DNA of 64,000 bases from Lunularia cruciata (taxonomy: Eukaryota > Streptophyta > Marchantiopsida > Lunulariales > Lunulariaceae): NCBI GenBank assembly GCA_948567375.1, contig OX419756.1, positions 24,194,333 to 24,258,332 on the forward strand, in the 5' to 3' direction. Numbering within the stretch: position 1 is the first letter of the stretch; each line of letters opens with the position of its first letter. The notes beneath the pieces were generated by a model that saw nothing but the letters and a program-made list of their open reading frames with translations, had not been told where the DNA came from and made no database searches. The position numbers and the translations under genes are program-made. Shown here one piece after another: positions 41,079 through 52,631 of this stretch.

Positions 41079-42467
41079 TTATCCCGATCCGATGTCTACC
41101 TCATCATCGGCTTCCAAACCTGATGATCTTCCTACTATTTCACCTTCTTCGGGTATGACTGATTCCACTAATTTCTTCACTAATTCTACGACTTCTTCAC
41201 TACAATCTCCAATTGAGCTCATGTGTAATCCATCTACACTCTTATCTCTTGACCCACTCTTCTCTAATGTATCAATTTTCAAGTCCAATGACACCTAAAT
41301 TCCTACTTCTGCGACATCGGGTTTCTTCTCCACTATCACACTAGTCCATATTTTCTCTAACTCCGAATTGACTAAATCTAGCCTAAGACTAACATTATTC
41401 TCTACCTCCAACATTTTTCTATCTACACGTTCTCTCAACTGAATTAGCAAGGTATTCATGTCCACGTCCTTGGCTCTTTGCTTCCGAGTCTCCTGCACAA
41501 GTAACTTCAACTCATGCAAACGAGCTTCTTCCAATCTTCCTTCAACCTCCGTGCTTAAGAGTGCTCGTAATTTCCCTGCAATGTCTCCTACTGATTCCGA
41601 TGCATATCCCCGAGAACGTTCCACCTTCAACTCCTCCTGATACATCTGCAACTCGTCTTCGTATTCTGCAGCGAGCATCTTCTTCTCCTCTGCATGTTAC
41701 ATCTTCTGCTGTTCCGCACTCTTGACAAGTTCTCGCAAACGCTCTTCTTCTTCTTGCTTGGATGTCAATTCTCTTTGCCATGCTTGATCTTTTGCTGCGG
41801 CACTCTTCTTCAAGCTGTCCAACTCCTACTCCATCACAATGGTCATCGCCTTTAGATGAACATTTTCAACACGCACATTACTCACTTCCTCCTGCATCTT
41901 GCTCAGCCACATCGCCTGCTCCGTTAATTCTACGGCTTGCTTTTGCAATTCTTTCTCTTTCTATGTGCAACTCCCTTGTAGCACGCTCAATGTTTTCTTC
42001 CTCAAGTCTTCCTCCTTCTGAAGATCTTCAATTTCCGCACTTCTTTGGACTTGATGCTCCTGCAGCTCCTGCACTTCCTTCAATAGATGCTTCACCACCT
42101 GCAGCTCATTCATCCCTTTCCTTTGATCTTGGGCAATTCTCATCTGATGTTCTTTCAACAGCTCAAGCAAAGGTGTGACCACCCTCATCAAATATGCTAT
42201 CCAGCCAAAGTTTTCTTCTTCATCATTGCCACCTTTGTCTGGAGTCTTCTCCTGCATCATTGGCTCCTTCATCCGAAGTTGCAATCTTTGTATCTTCATT
42301 GTGTCAGCACTATCTTTGTCTTTGCCTCTTGAACTCGGCCCCGCGGGATACTCCTTCTTCGCTTTGGGTCTTGGCTTGTTCTCCATCATTGCCTCACCCG
42401 CTTCACTTACTACCACCGATTGCTGGACTTCGGGGTTCTCCCTCACTGTTGCTCCCAGAATCCTCAC
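41079..42467 (-). pseudogene. Coiled-coil protein frame inside element B
   Basis: One minus-strand frame runs from 42467 to 41079 with only four to five in-frame stops (for example just before 41961, near 41680 and at 41295). It encodes a charged, heptad-rich protein of about 460 residues: ELLKEHQMRIAQDQRKG, LLKEVQELQEHQVQ, AEIEDLQKEEDLRKK, EEEERLRELVKSAEQQ, KLRALLSTEVEGRLEEARL. Its C-terminal part (VSLDLKIDTLEKSGS) recurs in elements A and C. No catalytic motif is visible. It could be a structural gag-like protein or a captured host gene. Upstream, in another frame, lies the acidic SGSKSDEETKLQEEDSEEEE. Confidence 0.55.
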
Positions 42468-42697
42468 TTTTCAACGTGAGCTCTTCTTCTTCCGAGTCCT
42501 CTTCTTGCAACTTAGTTTCTTCATCAGACTTTGATCCCGATGATGCCCTTCTTACGACGTTAGTAGTCTTCAGCGTCAGCCTCCGAGTCTTGCGTTGGAT
42601 GGGTGATGATTTGGCTTCTTCGGGTTTACTTCGCTTCTTTGTCTTTGGACTGGCAACATCTTTGATCTTCCACTATCCCGTCCTTGCAAAGTACTTG

Positions 42698-43291
42698 TCA
42701 TTCGCTTGCAGATGAAGCATATACTGTCGCTCCTCTTTGTCTGCTTCTCACCTCAAATCGGGGTGCATGTGCAACACCATACGATGACGCTCCTCTTTGG
42801 AGAGTAAGTTCAGGCCAAAGTAGAAATGTGCTGCGAATGGTGCAAAATAATGCGGTGGCGAGCCCATTTGCCAATTCACCACCATCTGCCTTGTTCGGTG
42901 ATGGAAGCACCTTGCCCAATTCATTGGTACTCCTACAAACATCTGATGGAAGAAGACTGCCTGCTACATGGTTACATAGGTCGTTCGCTCCGGCTTGAAC
43001 ATGGCCATCATCGCCCCCATGATACTTTTTTGGATCGGTCCCGACAGGATTCCACCTTGTAACCATTCGTAGTTCTTGGAGTGAAAAAAAAATTGCAAAT
43101 CTCTGCCGTCTCCTCTGCAGCATCTCCTCTGCAGCATCACACTTCCGATAGAAGGTGATCCGTGTCGGCTCTCCTGCTTCTCTCCCCAATACTAATATCC
43201 AATCCGATTCAGTCCATCGAGCCGGATTGCCTCTCTTCCCCTCCACTTTGGGACCCTCCTCACAATTACTGGCAACAATCTCTGCCATCAC
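42698..43291 (-). CDS. Unknown ORF inside element B
   Basis: An open frame of 197 codons starting with two Met codons (MMAEIVASNCEEG) and containing ARWTESDWILVLGREAG, RITFYRKCDAAEEML and, later, HVAGSLLPSDV. No domain is recognised. It precedes the coiled-coil frame on the same strand and in the same element, and may be the N-terminal part of one original gene now split by frameshifts. The longest open frame on the other strand (42194-42715) overlaps it and is taken as a shadow. Confidence 0.35.
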   Translation of the reverse strand: MMAEIVASNCEEGPKVEGKRGNPARWTESDWILVLGREAGEPTRITFYRKCDAAEEMLQRRRQRFAIFFSLQELRMVTRWNPVGTDPKKYHGGDDGHVQAGANDLCNHVAGSLLPSDVCRSTNELGKVLPSPNKADGGELANGLATALFCTIRSTFLLWPELTLQRGASSYGVAHAPRFEVRSRQRGATVYASSASE

Positions 43292-44259
43292 TCCCGGGAA
43301 ACTGAAATTCTAGTTCCATGCTAAAAAGGTGATATGAAGTCTAACCAAGACTTTGATTCTGGCTACTACATCTACTCTTTGAATTGCAAAACCTCTCACT
43401 GCCAGCGCGTTGGCCACCTTCTTTGCCATGATTTGTTCTCTAGTTCTACGCTGTTGGAAAATCAGACCCTCTCCTGGACGAGACACTCTAACTCCCTCAA
43501 GGTTTTGGGAAATCTCCTCTCGATGGGCTTCTGGACACACATTACTGCAGGACAACTACTCAAAGGAATTGGAAATTTACTCAGCAAATTCAACTTCCCC
43601 CTGCGCAGTCGCAATTTTATATTGCCCCGAATCGTAGTCATTCTTCAGTCAATTTTGTCTGTGAATTTCTCTCTTCTGTGTGCACTCCCGGTCACTATCA
43701 AGACATGCTTCTTCTGCCCCCGATGTTTCTTGAAATGTACTTTCTTGCCACATACAGAGGTTGTTAAACGGTCTTCATCATTCCAGCATTTTCCAACGCA
43801 AAGACGATGATCTTTGGCCTGTTTCCGGCATACTCCTCTTCCGAGTACCTCCATCATCGGATCCGATGTTAGCTTCTTCGGCTTTCCTCCGAAGTTACTT
43901 TTGCCTCTTCTTTGTCCATAATTTGACTTTTCCGTGCTTACTTCGTCTCTTAAACACTACTAACCATAAAAAACAAAAAATGTGGGTACCACACAAGCCA
44001 AGGCTCACAATCTAGGTCAAACAATTTAGGTCCATAGCCTGACTTAACACTTGACACTTGGATGCCTTTGACACTACTAGAACAATGGTAATACTAGTGC
44101 AAAAACCCATTACCCTAAACTTGGGGTTGTCCAACTAGGTTCACCACTGCCATATGTGACCTATCAGCCACTACCACCATTTGAGATTGGCGCACAACAT
44201 CCAAAATCTCATCAACAATAAGGTGATCAAGTTGCTAAATCCATCATAAGTGCACTATA

Positions 44260-44825
44260 GAACCTCTTTGGGTAGGAAGTTTGTCCACCAAAGACGAAGA
44301 TGATGAGCCTATGATCCCACTTTGGCTGCATTTAACAACATGGTAGGTCCCATCCAATAATGGACCTGATGTGTACTCACCACCACCCGGGTGTAGGAAT
44401 CACCCATCAAAGGGATGTTCTCCAAAATGTAAGCTAGAGAAATGGACTGATGAACTTGGAGATGTCGTAATATCCATAATATCTCCCAAAACACACTAGA
44501 ATGGGGATCTTGAAGACCCAAACCTTGGCTAGCATGTGTATGTCCTTGACATGGCCATCCAAAAATCACCAAATGAATGGGACCATGTCTCTCCAAATCT
44601 TGTACCCCAAGCAAAGAAATATCTACTTGTAGGATCTTTTAGTAATCCCTAATTGCTAACATCAACAATAACTCCAGATACTAATAGGCCAAGTGTACCA
44701 CATCGATGGAAAGAGACTGGCCTAGTGCTAATTCCACCAAACAACTCCAATATACATACTCCCTCTATTGGATATTGCCAAGCATGGAATGTGGTATCCA
44801 AAGGTGTCAAAGTAATCAACTTTGG
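44260..44825 (-). pseudogene. C5-cytosine DNA methyltransferase domain of E1
   Basis: The minus strand shows GVCILELFGGIST (motif I, cofactor loop, 44730-44750), LVIFGWPCQGHTHA (motif IV with catalytic Cys, PCQG at 44543-44554), LQDPHSSVFWEIL, YILENIPLMGDS (motif VI, ENIP at 44411-44422), LLNAAKVGS, a TAG, and HLRLWWTN (motif VIII-like). Order and spacing are those of C5 methyltransferases. A frameshift after motif I and the TAG at 44309 disable this copy. It sits between protease and RT of E1, so it was part of the element's polyprotein. A target-recognition domain and motifs IX-X were not found. Confidence 0.8.
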
Positions 44826-45563
44826 TATAATACTAATAGCTAGACATATCATCTAGAGCTGAAATTAGCATGGTAACATCAGGAAGGATGTTATGTATGC
44901 TGGGCTAGGTAGATCAAATAGAGGTGTCACCAAAAGAGTACTTCTACTAATAGGGCAAGAGCCAAAAATAGCTTGAATTTGTCATACCAACATCTAGACA
45001 TATTATCTAGAGGTGGAAATTGGCTTGTTAATATCTAGAAGGATGTTATGCATGATGGGCTAGATAGTTCAGATATAGGTGTCACCAAAAGAATACTTCT
45101 ACTAATAAGGCATGAGCCAAAAATAGTTTGGAAACTTTAGAGCCAATTTTAGAGGCCTTAATGGATGAATTAGGCCTAAAAAAATGTGCAAATTTCTTCC
45201 TTATGGAAAAATTGTTTGGCCTTCCCTCCCACAGGTTTGTCTCATCAAGAGCTTTCCAATGGTACCTCACCCATGCAATTTGGAGATTCCTACATGAAGA
45301 TTCTCTCCAATCAAAGATGGTTTGCCCAACCAGATAGGATTAGAATTGACATGTCACCCATGCATGTAACCAATCTAAGGGCAGAGCTTGCTTATAGGTC
45401 ACCAATCCATGTATCTGATCCAAGGGTGGAGTTTCCTTTGGAGGAGTTTCCTTTGCTATATAATACAATCAAGGTGCTCCTTTGGGGCATTGGAGGTTGA
45501 GTGTGAAATTGTGTGTTTCTTCTTTTGTGTTTCTCTTAGGTCTCTTATCCTCAGAAGATTACA
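44826..45563 (+). repeat. Solo LTR S4 inside E1
   Basis: A 738-bp sequence (TATAATACT...GATTACA), homologous to S5 at 14140-14881 in inverted orientation. It includes the same tandem pair of about 155-bp units (44870-45120) and a TATA-like CTATATAATAC near 45458. The flanks TTTGG/ACTGG share only three bases, so the target duplication is not certain. It separates the protease side from the methyltransferase of E1. Confidence 0.6.
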
Positions 45564-46026
45564 ACTGGAGGCTCATCCTCACATTGGTCTCTTGTTGGTA
45601 CAAAGGCTCCACTCTAGGCCTACTTCACCAATTGATCTACATGTTGCTGCAATGCATCCTCTGAACTCCACAATGGAACATCCAAGGTGGATTGAAAAAT
45701 CCCACTCTTACTCCAAATGCAAGTGATCTCCTTTGGTACTGGAGTATCCTCTGCATGGGTATTCCCCCTCAATAAGTCACTAGGCCAAGTGACAAAACCA
45801 TTGAAAGCTGAAACTGATGCTGCCATGGTCCCAAACTATAGTGAGCCAAGACTACCACTACTAAAGCATACTTGTAGGTGATATACTCATCCCTCACATG
45901 ACTGTCAACCTAGTCTATAGGAGGTTGTCTCCTCCTAATAGTCAATATTAAAACCTATGGAGTATAACACTATTCCTCCAACTAACATATTATATGATGT
46001 AACTACTATCGTAATGGCTTGAACTC

Positions 46027-46493
46027 TCACCACAAAGCTATCAATTGGATGATTGGGCTGAATCTGAACAACAAGCTCTCCACATGTGATGTACTATGTA
46101 GAACTACCCCTAGAGATGTTTGGATCTGAAATGGACACCTCTCCACATTGGTTTTCCGTAACTCCAGACCAACAATTGGAACCTTTTCCAACATAAGGGG
46201 CTGCACATTAGAGTCTAATAAGACCTCTGTGGTGTATAGACCTTCCCAAAAGGTCCCATCAAACAAAAATTCTCCCTTTGGTTATCCAATAAGACAGCTC
46301 CAAGTGTAAACCATGCTTGCTCAAAGGTTGGTCTAGTTGGTAACTCCTCCAATCTAGCTATTACTGCCTGCCATAAACCATTGGTCGTTGAGCGGATACC
46401 ATGCTCCTCAACCAAGGCAACTCCACTATCAACTACCTCTACTTTAGTAGTAAGAACCACATCATCCCTACTCTCACAAAGTGTGGTAGCCAA
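46027..46493 (-). pseudogene. E1 aspartic protease region
   Basis: The minus frame at 46493-46215 reads RLEELPTRPTFEQAWFTLG, and the frame at 46266-46027 reads VLLDSNVQPLMLEK and CPFQIQTSLG. The D-S-N stands where retroelement proteases have D-T/S-G, so the active site is mutated. The flanking residues match the protease segment of this kind of element as I know it. The overlap of the two frames marks a frameshift. Confidence 0.6.
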
Positions 46494-46499
46494 CCAGAA

Positions 46500-46926
46500 T
46501 TATGGGGTTGGGTCAACTTCCAATATAAACATGTCATTGGTTGAGAATAATGGAAAGTGCATAATCAACTGAGCCGCCCCCAACATCAAGCTAGACTCAA
46601 TCTATGTAGTAGCAGTTAGCCCATCATGCATCCCATCACCACCTACCACACTTGCACTAGGATGTCTAGGAGCCATGGATGTCGTCTATAGTGCCTCAAA
46701 GAGTGTAAAAGATTGGGGAAGTCTGACCTATCTACCAACCTCTCCTCTTTATGGGTCCAACTCCACTGATGCTCCTCTAGGCTTTAGAGCATGTACTACA
46801 CTCATAGTCACTATGGTAGATGCATCTACCTATGTTGCTCCACACATGAAGTCCAAGATGTCTTGATCATCAACATATGAGGTGGAAGCCTCAACACTTG
46901 AATCTGATCTCCTCTAAGCTATGGCC
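46500..46926 (-). pseudogene. E1 gag-protease linker
   Basis: A minus frame with TAG stops (RRSDSSVEASTSYVDDQD, DFMCGAT, VDASTIVTMSVVHALKPRG) continues the gag frame that stops at 56567, the other edge of element E2. The join across E2 is in frame once one copy of GGCC is removed. Confidence 0.55.
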
Positions 46927-47618
46927 TGTGAGCCGGCCTGTCTCTCACTTAGGATGAACCTCTGATGGCTATTATGGTAGCACACCATGGACTAAGAAGG
47001 CAAGGAACCCCAACTCCATCATACTCCTCCAAGGCTAACACTCCAAGACTCAAGACATTGCTCACTAGAGAACTTAATGAGAGAGAGATAGTTGCAAATG
47101 AAAGGATGATGAGTACCTCCTCACCCCTTGTTTATATACTTGTGAAATAGTTACGTACCAAAGTTACTAATTACCGTAGTAACTCAAGTTACTAGACTAA
47201 AAGTCAAGTAAAGTCAAAAAGTAGAAAGGAATATCCATTCACATGGGGATATTCCCCTAAGCATGTGGTCTTTTCTTGACCCAACCACTAAGTCAAGGAT
47301 TCCTTCACATGGGCTATCCTTGGACTATAGAAGAATCCAAAACAAAAAAGCTTGCGGGCCCAAGAGTTCTCAACTCTTTCCTCAAAGCCAAACACCTAGG
47401 AATAATACCAAGTCAACACACTAAAATCCAAAATAGTGGTGCTCATCTTTTCTACTTCCTCTAAAGTAAGGTCCCCTCTATCTTAGCTATGACTAACTTT
47501 AGCTAACCATGACTAATATAGAACCATCATTTATCTCTATATAAATAATATCTCTTAAGTACTTGTAATACCAAGCTAAATATCACAATACCACACACAT
47601 GCACAAATGGGTGTTACA
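46927..47618 (-). repeat. 3' LTR of E2
   Basis: On the minus strand TGTAACACCC...CTCACA, 692 bp. A TATA box (GTATATAAACAAGG) lies at about 47125-47138. Same family as the copies at 55875, 57851, 59608 and 60447. Confidence 0.9.
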
Positions 47619-47666
47619 TTTACCCCCGGACTAAGTTTTCACTTTGTCCTCAAAGTGAAGGTCTCT

Positions 47667-48640
47667 CTACCTTCTATGGTACATCTTCAACTTATCATGG
47701 TTAATCCTATCAAAGTGTCTTCCTCCCAACTCCTTGAGATCATAGGTGTAATTGCCCCACACCTTCTCCACTATGAAAGGTCCAAAGTACTTAGGCAAAA
47801 ACTTCTTTTGCACTCTCTTGAATCGAATGGAATCAAACAACATTACCCAATCACCTTCTTTGAAAGTCTCCACCTTCTTCTTGCCTTGCCTCTTGTCATA
47901 GCTCTCCTTTTGTTTCCTTTGGGCTTGCTCCACTCGAACCATAGCAACTGCTCTTGCCTCTTCCAACTCCATGAGTTGATCCTTCCTTGATTTCTCTGCA
48001 TCACCTCCTTGTGCTTTCTTCAATCTCCTATGAATGCTTTGGAAGGTAGGAAGATCAAAGTGAATAGGTAAGGTAGACTCAATACCATACACCAATTGAA
48101 ATGGAGAATATCTGGTGGAAGTCTTCATGGTTGTCCTATACTCCCACAAAACTGCATGAATCCTCTTGTCCCAATGATGTTTAGCCCCCTCCATTTTCTG
48201 CATCTTTGGCCAACATCATGCACAAGGTCTGATTGGTTCTCTTTGCCAAGCCATTGGAATTTGGCTTATAGGATGTAGTTACTCTATGTGTGATAGAGAA
48301 ATGTTGTAGCATGGCTGTAGTAATGCTTCTTGTAAACTCTCCTCCTCTATCAAAAACCAACTCCAAAGGGCATCTAAACCTAGATCCTTGGGGTTCTATT
48401 GAGAGGACCTATAAAATCAATTCCCCACTTCTCAAAAGGTCCTAGCAATGGAATTGATCTAAGTGGTGGAGTGGATGTAGAATTTCTAGCAAAAGCTTGA
48501 CAAACATGACAAGTTTTGCAATAATCAAGACAATCCTTGAAAATCCCTCTCCAATGGTAACCTTCATCTAGAATCTTGAAAGCAATCACCTTTCCTGCAA
48601 AGTGTCCTCCACATACTAAACCTTCATGAAACTCCTTTAT
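47667..48640 (-). pseudogene. E2 integrase, internally deleted
   Basis: Minus strand: H....H zinc-binding residues and CKTCHVCQ (48530 on), WGIDFIGPL (first Asp, 48416-48418), then after only about 22 codons VFDRGGEF (second Asp, about 48349-48351), where Ty3 integrases have about 55-60. The residue 35 positions after the second Asp, normally Glu, is Lys (NGLAKRTNQ, 48241-48243). A frameshift near 48200 leads into YSPFQLVYG and the C-terminal KEGDWVMLFDSIR, KKFLPKYFGPF. No chromodomain follows. Confidence 0.8.
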
Positions 48641-50695
48641 GAGTAGGATAGACTCTTCCTTACCCATTGCTCTTTGAAGTAGACCATCTGCTCCTTGGTG
48701 AAAAAGAATATCCTCCACCATTGTGTAAGGTCTAGATCTTGATGCAAGGGCCTTCCTCTCTCTAGCATGCATCCCTTTTGGATAGTTACCTCTTGTCAAA
48801 AAATCCACAATCTCCTTGTACTCCATTAGAACCTCTTGAGTGACTGAGATTGTCATGAGCTCCTCATCCGGGAAGGAATCATCCATTGGTTCATCTCCAT
48901 CATGATCATAGGCTCTAGATAACAAATCAACATTTGCATGTTTCTTTCTTGGCCTATCCTCAATGGTGTAGTCATACTCAGACAAGAGTATCATCCACCT
49001 TGCTAGTCTCCCTTCAACATTAGGCTTGTTGAAGATGTACTTCAAAGCCTTGTGATCCGTGACAATGGTAGCTTTCCCCCCAATCAAGTAGTGTCTAAAC
49101 TTCTTGAGACCAAAGATCACTGCCAACCCTTCTCTCTCCGTGACAGAGTAGTTCTTCTCTGCTGAAACCATCTGCCTACTAGCATAAGCTATTGGATGAT
49201 CATGCCCATCTTGGTCTAATTGACTAAGAGTGCATCCTATAGCTACATTAGAAGCATTAGTGTGGAGGATGAAAGGCTTACTCTAATCAGGTTTAGCAAG
49301 AATTGGAGCTACAACAAGGGATTGCTTGAGCTCCTCAAAAGCTTTGAGAGCCTCCTTGTCCTCCAAAATCACCATGTAATCTACACCCTTCTTCATGTAG
49401 ATGGTCAATGCATAAGCCTTGTTGGAAAATGAGAAGATGAACCTCCTATAGTATCCAACCATCCCCAAGAATTGGCATAACTTTGTCAAGCTTGAAGGGA
49501 ATGGAAGGTCTGAGATTTTCCTCACCTTCTTAGGATCAACTGCTATTCCATCCTTGGAGATGATGTGCCCCAAAAGTAGACCTTCTTCACATCCAAAAAT
49601 GCACTTCTCTGGGTTGAGTGATGCATTTGCCTCATCCAAGCATTGCAAGACTTTGATTAGGTGCTCAAAGTGCTCCTCCTTGCTTGCATAGACACAAAAG
49701 TCATCAATGAAGTCTCTCACAAATTTCCCAATGAAAGGTTCAAATACCTTGTTCATGAAACGTTGGAATGTGGCTGGAGCATTGCAAAGCCCAAAAGGCA
49801 TGACCTTGAAAGTGTAAGTTCTCCAAGGTGTGATGAATGTGGTGAGTTGTTGATGCTCTGGTGCAATCTTGATTTGGTTATATCCATTATAACCATCTCC
49901 AAAACTGTACCTCTCATGACCTGCAACCTCCTCCAAGATCTCATCAATGAATGGCAATGGGTAGTAGTCCTTCTTGGTAACAGCATTGAGCTTCTTGTAA
50001 TCCATACATACCCAAAGCTTGCCATTCTTTTTCTTCACAATGACAATTGGAGACACCCATTCTGAATTCTCTACCTCAAAGATAAATCCAGCCTCCTTGA
50101 GCTTATCAATCTCCTCCTTCACAACCAAAGATATTGGTGGGCTAATGCGGCGTTGCTTTTGGCGGATTGGTCTTGCATGTGACTCCACCTCTATCTTGTA
50201 CTCCTCCAAGGTGACTTCCTCCAAATCCTTGTAACTAAAAGCAAACACATGGATGAACTTGCGGAAAATCTCCTCAAATCTCACCTTCTCCTCCTTGGTA
50301 ACATTTGGGCCATACTTGAGGATAGATAACCTTCTCTTTACCTCCTCAAGTGTCAATGGTGATTTGTCTGGGTCCTTCAAAACCTCTGGCTTAGGTGCAA
50401 AATCCATAGCACACAAAGGATACACATCTGAATCAGATTTAGATTCATCCTCCTCCGTGGAAGTCTCCTCTTCCAAGCTTGTGTCCACACCTGAAGCTCC
50501 TTCTTCAGAATTTGATTCCCAATAATCAGAAGATGGTGTATCTGAATGTGAAGTGTTGGTGGTGTTAGTCACAAGAACTGTGACTCTATGGTTTGATGGC
50601 CCAATCCTCAAGTACCCTTTGTGCCATCGATTAGTTGTGCGTGCTGCTCTCAACCATGGCCTCCCAAGAAGTAAGTCATAGCTTGAATCCTTCAA
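48640..50695 (-). pseudogene. E2 reverse transcriptase-RNase H
   Basis: The frame 50695-49283 starts in the end of the protease (YDLLLGRPWL), has an acidic linker, then the RT: VSPIVIVKKKNG, VCMDYKKLN, YSFGDGYNGYNQ (motif A), MPFGLCNAPATFQ, DFIDDFCVYA (motif C, 49700-49711) and FLGMVGYYRRFI. A stop at 49283 separates it from RNase H: YSVTEREGLAVIFGLKKFRH and DHKALKYIF (49171 on). Apart from that stop the polymerase motifs look intact. Confidence 0.85.
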
Positions 50696-50699
50696 GATT

Positions 50700-51123
50700 G
50701 GAAAGTCATGAGATTTTGAACTCCCATAACTGAAACTACCACTTTATCCATCACCCCTACTAGTCGAACTTGTTTCTTGTTTGCCATGCTCACCACAAAT
50801 GTTGAAGGTCTTGAGAGTATCATACCCAACTTCTTCATCAACCATTCTGACATGGCATTCACTGCTTATACTCCATCAACCAATGCATCCTTGATGTTGT
50901 GACCATTCACTCTCACATCAATCTTGGAGGCATATTCACAAGCCTCCCATGGTGCTGGCTTGGCATCCACCACCCCCATTGATACTGGAGTTTTTGCCTT
51001 CTTCTTTTTCTTGCTCCTTGTAGAACTCAAACCACCTCTAAGCTCCTTTCTCAAGGTAGGGTTCAAAGCGATCAATTGGTCCACTGTGATGTTAGCCTTG
51101 TGACTACCAACATCCTCCAACAT
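50700..51123 (-). pseudogene. E2 protease
   Basis: The frame 51123-50866 ends IKDALVDGV then a stop; D-G at 50872-50877 is the protease active-site region (usually D-S/T/G-G-A). The frame after the stop reads AVNAMSEWLMKKLGM and SMANKKQVRLVGV. A lysine tract (SKKKKKAK) precedes it. A frameshift near 50700 joins to the RT frame. Confidence 0.65.
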
Positions 51124-52395
51124 TGTAGTTCCATTGTTGCTTTGAAATCAAGAAATCCTCCATCCCCAACTTCTTCCTTGGAGTCTTTGTTGTTAATGGT
51201 GTTGAGGTGCAAGTGCTCCTTGTAGATATAGGAGTATCTTTGCTTGGAGTAAATCCTTGAGAAGAGTGAACATCCTCTGCAAAACGAGCTCTCTTCTTCT
51301 CTTGTGCCAAAAGCTCCAAATTAAGACTCTTGGAGTTTGAGCACTCTCCCTTCTCATACTTGCTCTCCACCACATCTATGGATGCTATCCCCTTACCTTT
51401 GTTTGGATTAGGAGCCACTTGGGTTTCACTACCACCCTCTTTCCCTCTATTGGCTCCCTCATAACCGTTCCTCCATGGTAAGTGGAATTTGGGCAATTCC
51501 TTTGGATATGGCCTCTTCTTCCACAACCAAAACAATTTCTATCATTGAAATTGTTGGCTGGTTGAACTCCTCTATATGGACAGTTTCTATAACTCCTAGG
51601 CTCTCTGCCTACATTCTGATCCACCTCTCTCTTCTCCCATAGTTGCACCACATTGATCTTGAGATCCGCAAGTTGTTCTGTGATGGTTTGAAGTGGATCC
51701 TTTGGTGGAGGTGCAAGAATTGGAGCAACTACTACTTGTGGTGCAACCCTTGTCACCAAAATATCAGAATTTCCACTACTACTTGTAGTGGAACACTACT
51801 TGTAGCCTTGAGGAGGATGCACAACCTCCTTCACAACCAAATCACTCTCATCCCCTTCCAAACTCTCCTCCATACAAATTGCGATCTTGATAGCTTCAAC
51901 CTTGGAAGAAGGTTTCTCATATCTCACCTTGCTTCTAATTTGTGGTCTCAACCCTCCCACAAAATTATTGGTGAGCATGGCCCCTATGCCAATCATTATA
52001 GTCTCCACATCATCCCCACCCTTCCTTAATACTATGCAAAATATGGACTCCAACTTTTCCACTCTTTCCACATAGACTCTCACTTTCTCTCCTTCTCCTT
52101 GCTTGAGAAATGTAACCTCACTCATCAATCTCTCATAACTCTCATCAGGAAGAAAGTTCTCAATGAGTGCTGAAGTCAAAGTCTCCCAAGACTCCTCTTC
52201 CCCATCTCTCCTCTCTCTCTTTTGGTATTCTGACTCATACCATGTAAGTGCTACATCCTCAAAGAAATCTGGTAATAATGAGGCCCACTCATTCTTCCTC
52301 CTCTCATTGTTTCTTATGCAAGCTCTCTTGAAGTCTCTCATAAAGGCCTCCACATCTTCTTCATCCTTGCCAAAGAAAACCGGAAGTTTCTCCAT
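51104..52395 (-). pseudogene. E2 gag (capsid and zinc knuckle)
   Basis: Starts at ATG 52395 (MEKLPVFFGKDEEDVEAFMRDF). The capsid core is ERRKNEWASLLPDFFEDVAL, SWETLTSALIENFLP, YVERVEKLESIF and NNFVGGLRPQIRSKV. A stop at 51796 (TAG) interrupts it. The frame then gives the CCHC knuckle CFGCGRRGHIQRNC (51493-51534), and a shift leads to the S/T-rich tail. Typical Ty3 gag. Confidence 0.8.
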
Positions 52396-52631
52396 CTTAA
52401 CCTCTCACTATCTTTCTTTCTCTCAATTTTTTTCTCTTTTCTTTTCTCTCACTCTATTACTAATAGAGTATATACATGACTAACACCATCTGAGAATAAT
52501 CCACTCTAGGGAACAAAAAAGGTTCAGGTTGCTCCAAGATTTCTATAGCAACATCAAATCCTAGAGTGCATATTCATCGAACCCTCATGGATAGTTTATC
52601 CATAAGTTGAAAGATTATCTTCATCACTAAT

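Larger units (their letters stand above)
40281..43993 (-). mobile_element. TG..CA element B (3.7 kb), TSD CAAGC, with ORF
   Basis: On the minus strand it starts TGTGGTACCCACATTTTT and ends GGTTGTCACA; CAAGC flanks it at 40276-40280 and 43994-43998. Both ends match elements A and C, and its last ~1 kb (40281-41300) is collinear with C. The middle 2.6 kb is absent from A and C and carries reading frames listed separately. It is inserted in E1 between the methyltransferase and RT. Confidence 0.8.

Noticed and set aside
42194-42715. 173-codon plus-strand open frame in element B
   Set aside because: It lies antisense to the element's coding strand and has a Ser/Leu-rich shadow composition.
47276-47464. 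Frame repeated in all E2-family LTRs (for example 47276, 56224, 59762, 60794)
   Set aside because: It starts with TTG, lies in the LTR, and is shared only because the LTR copies are alike; no domain.
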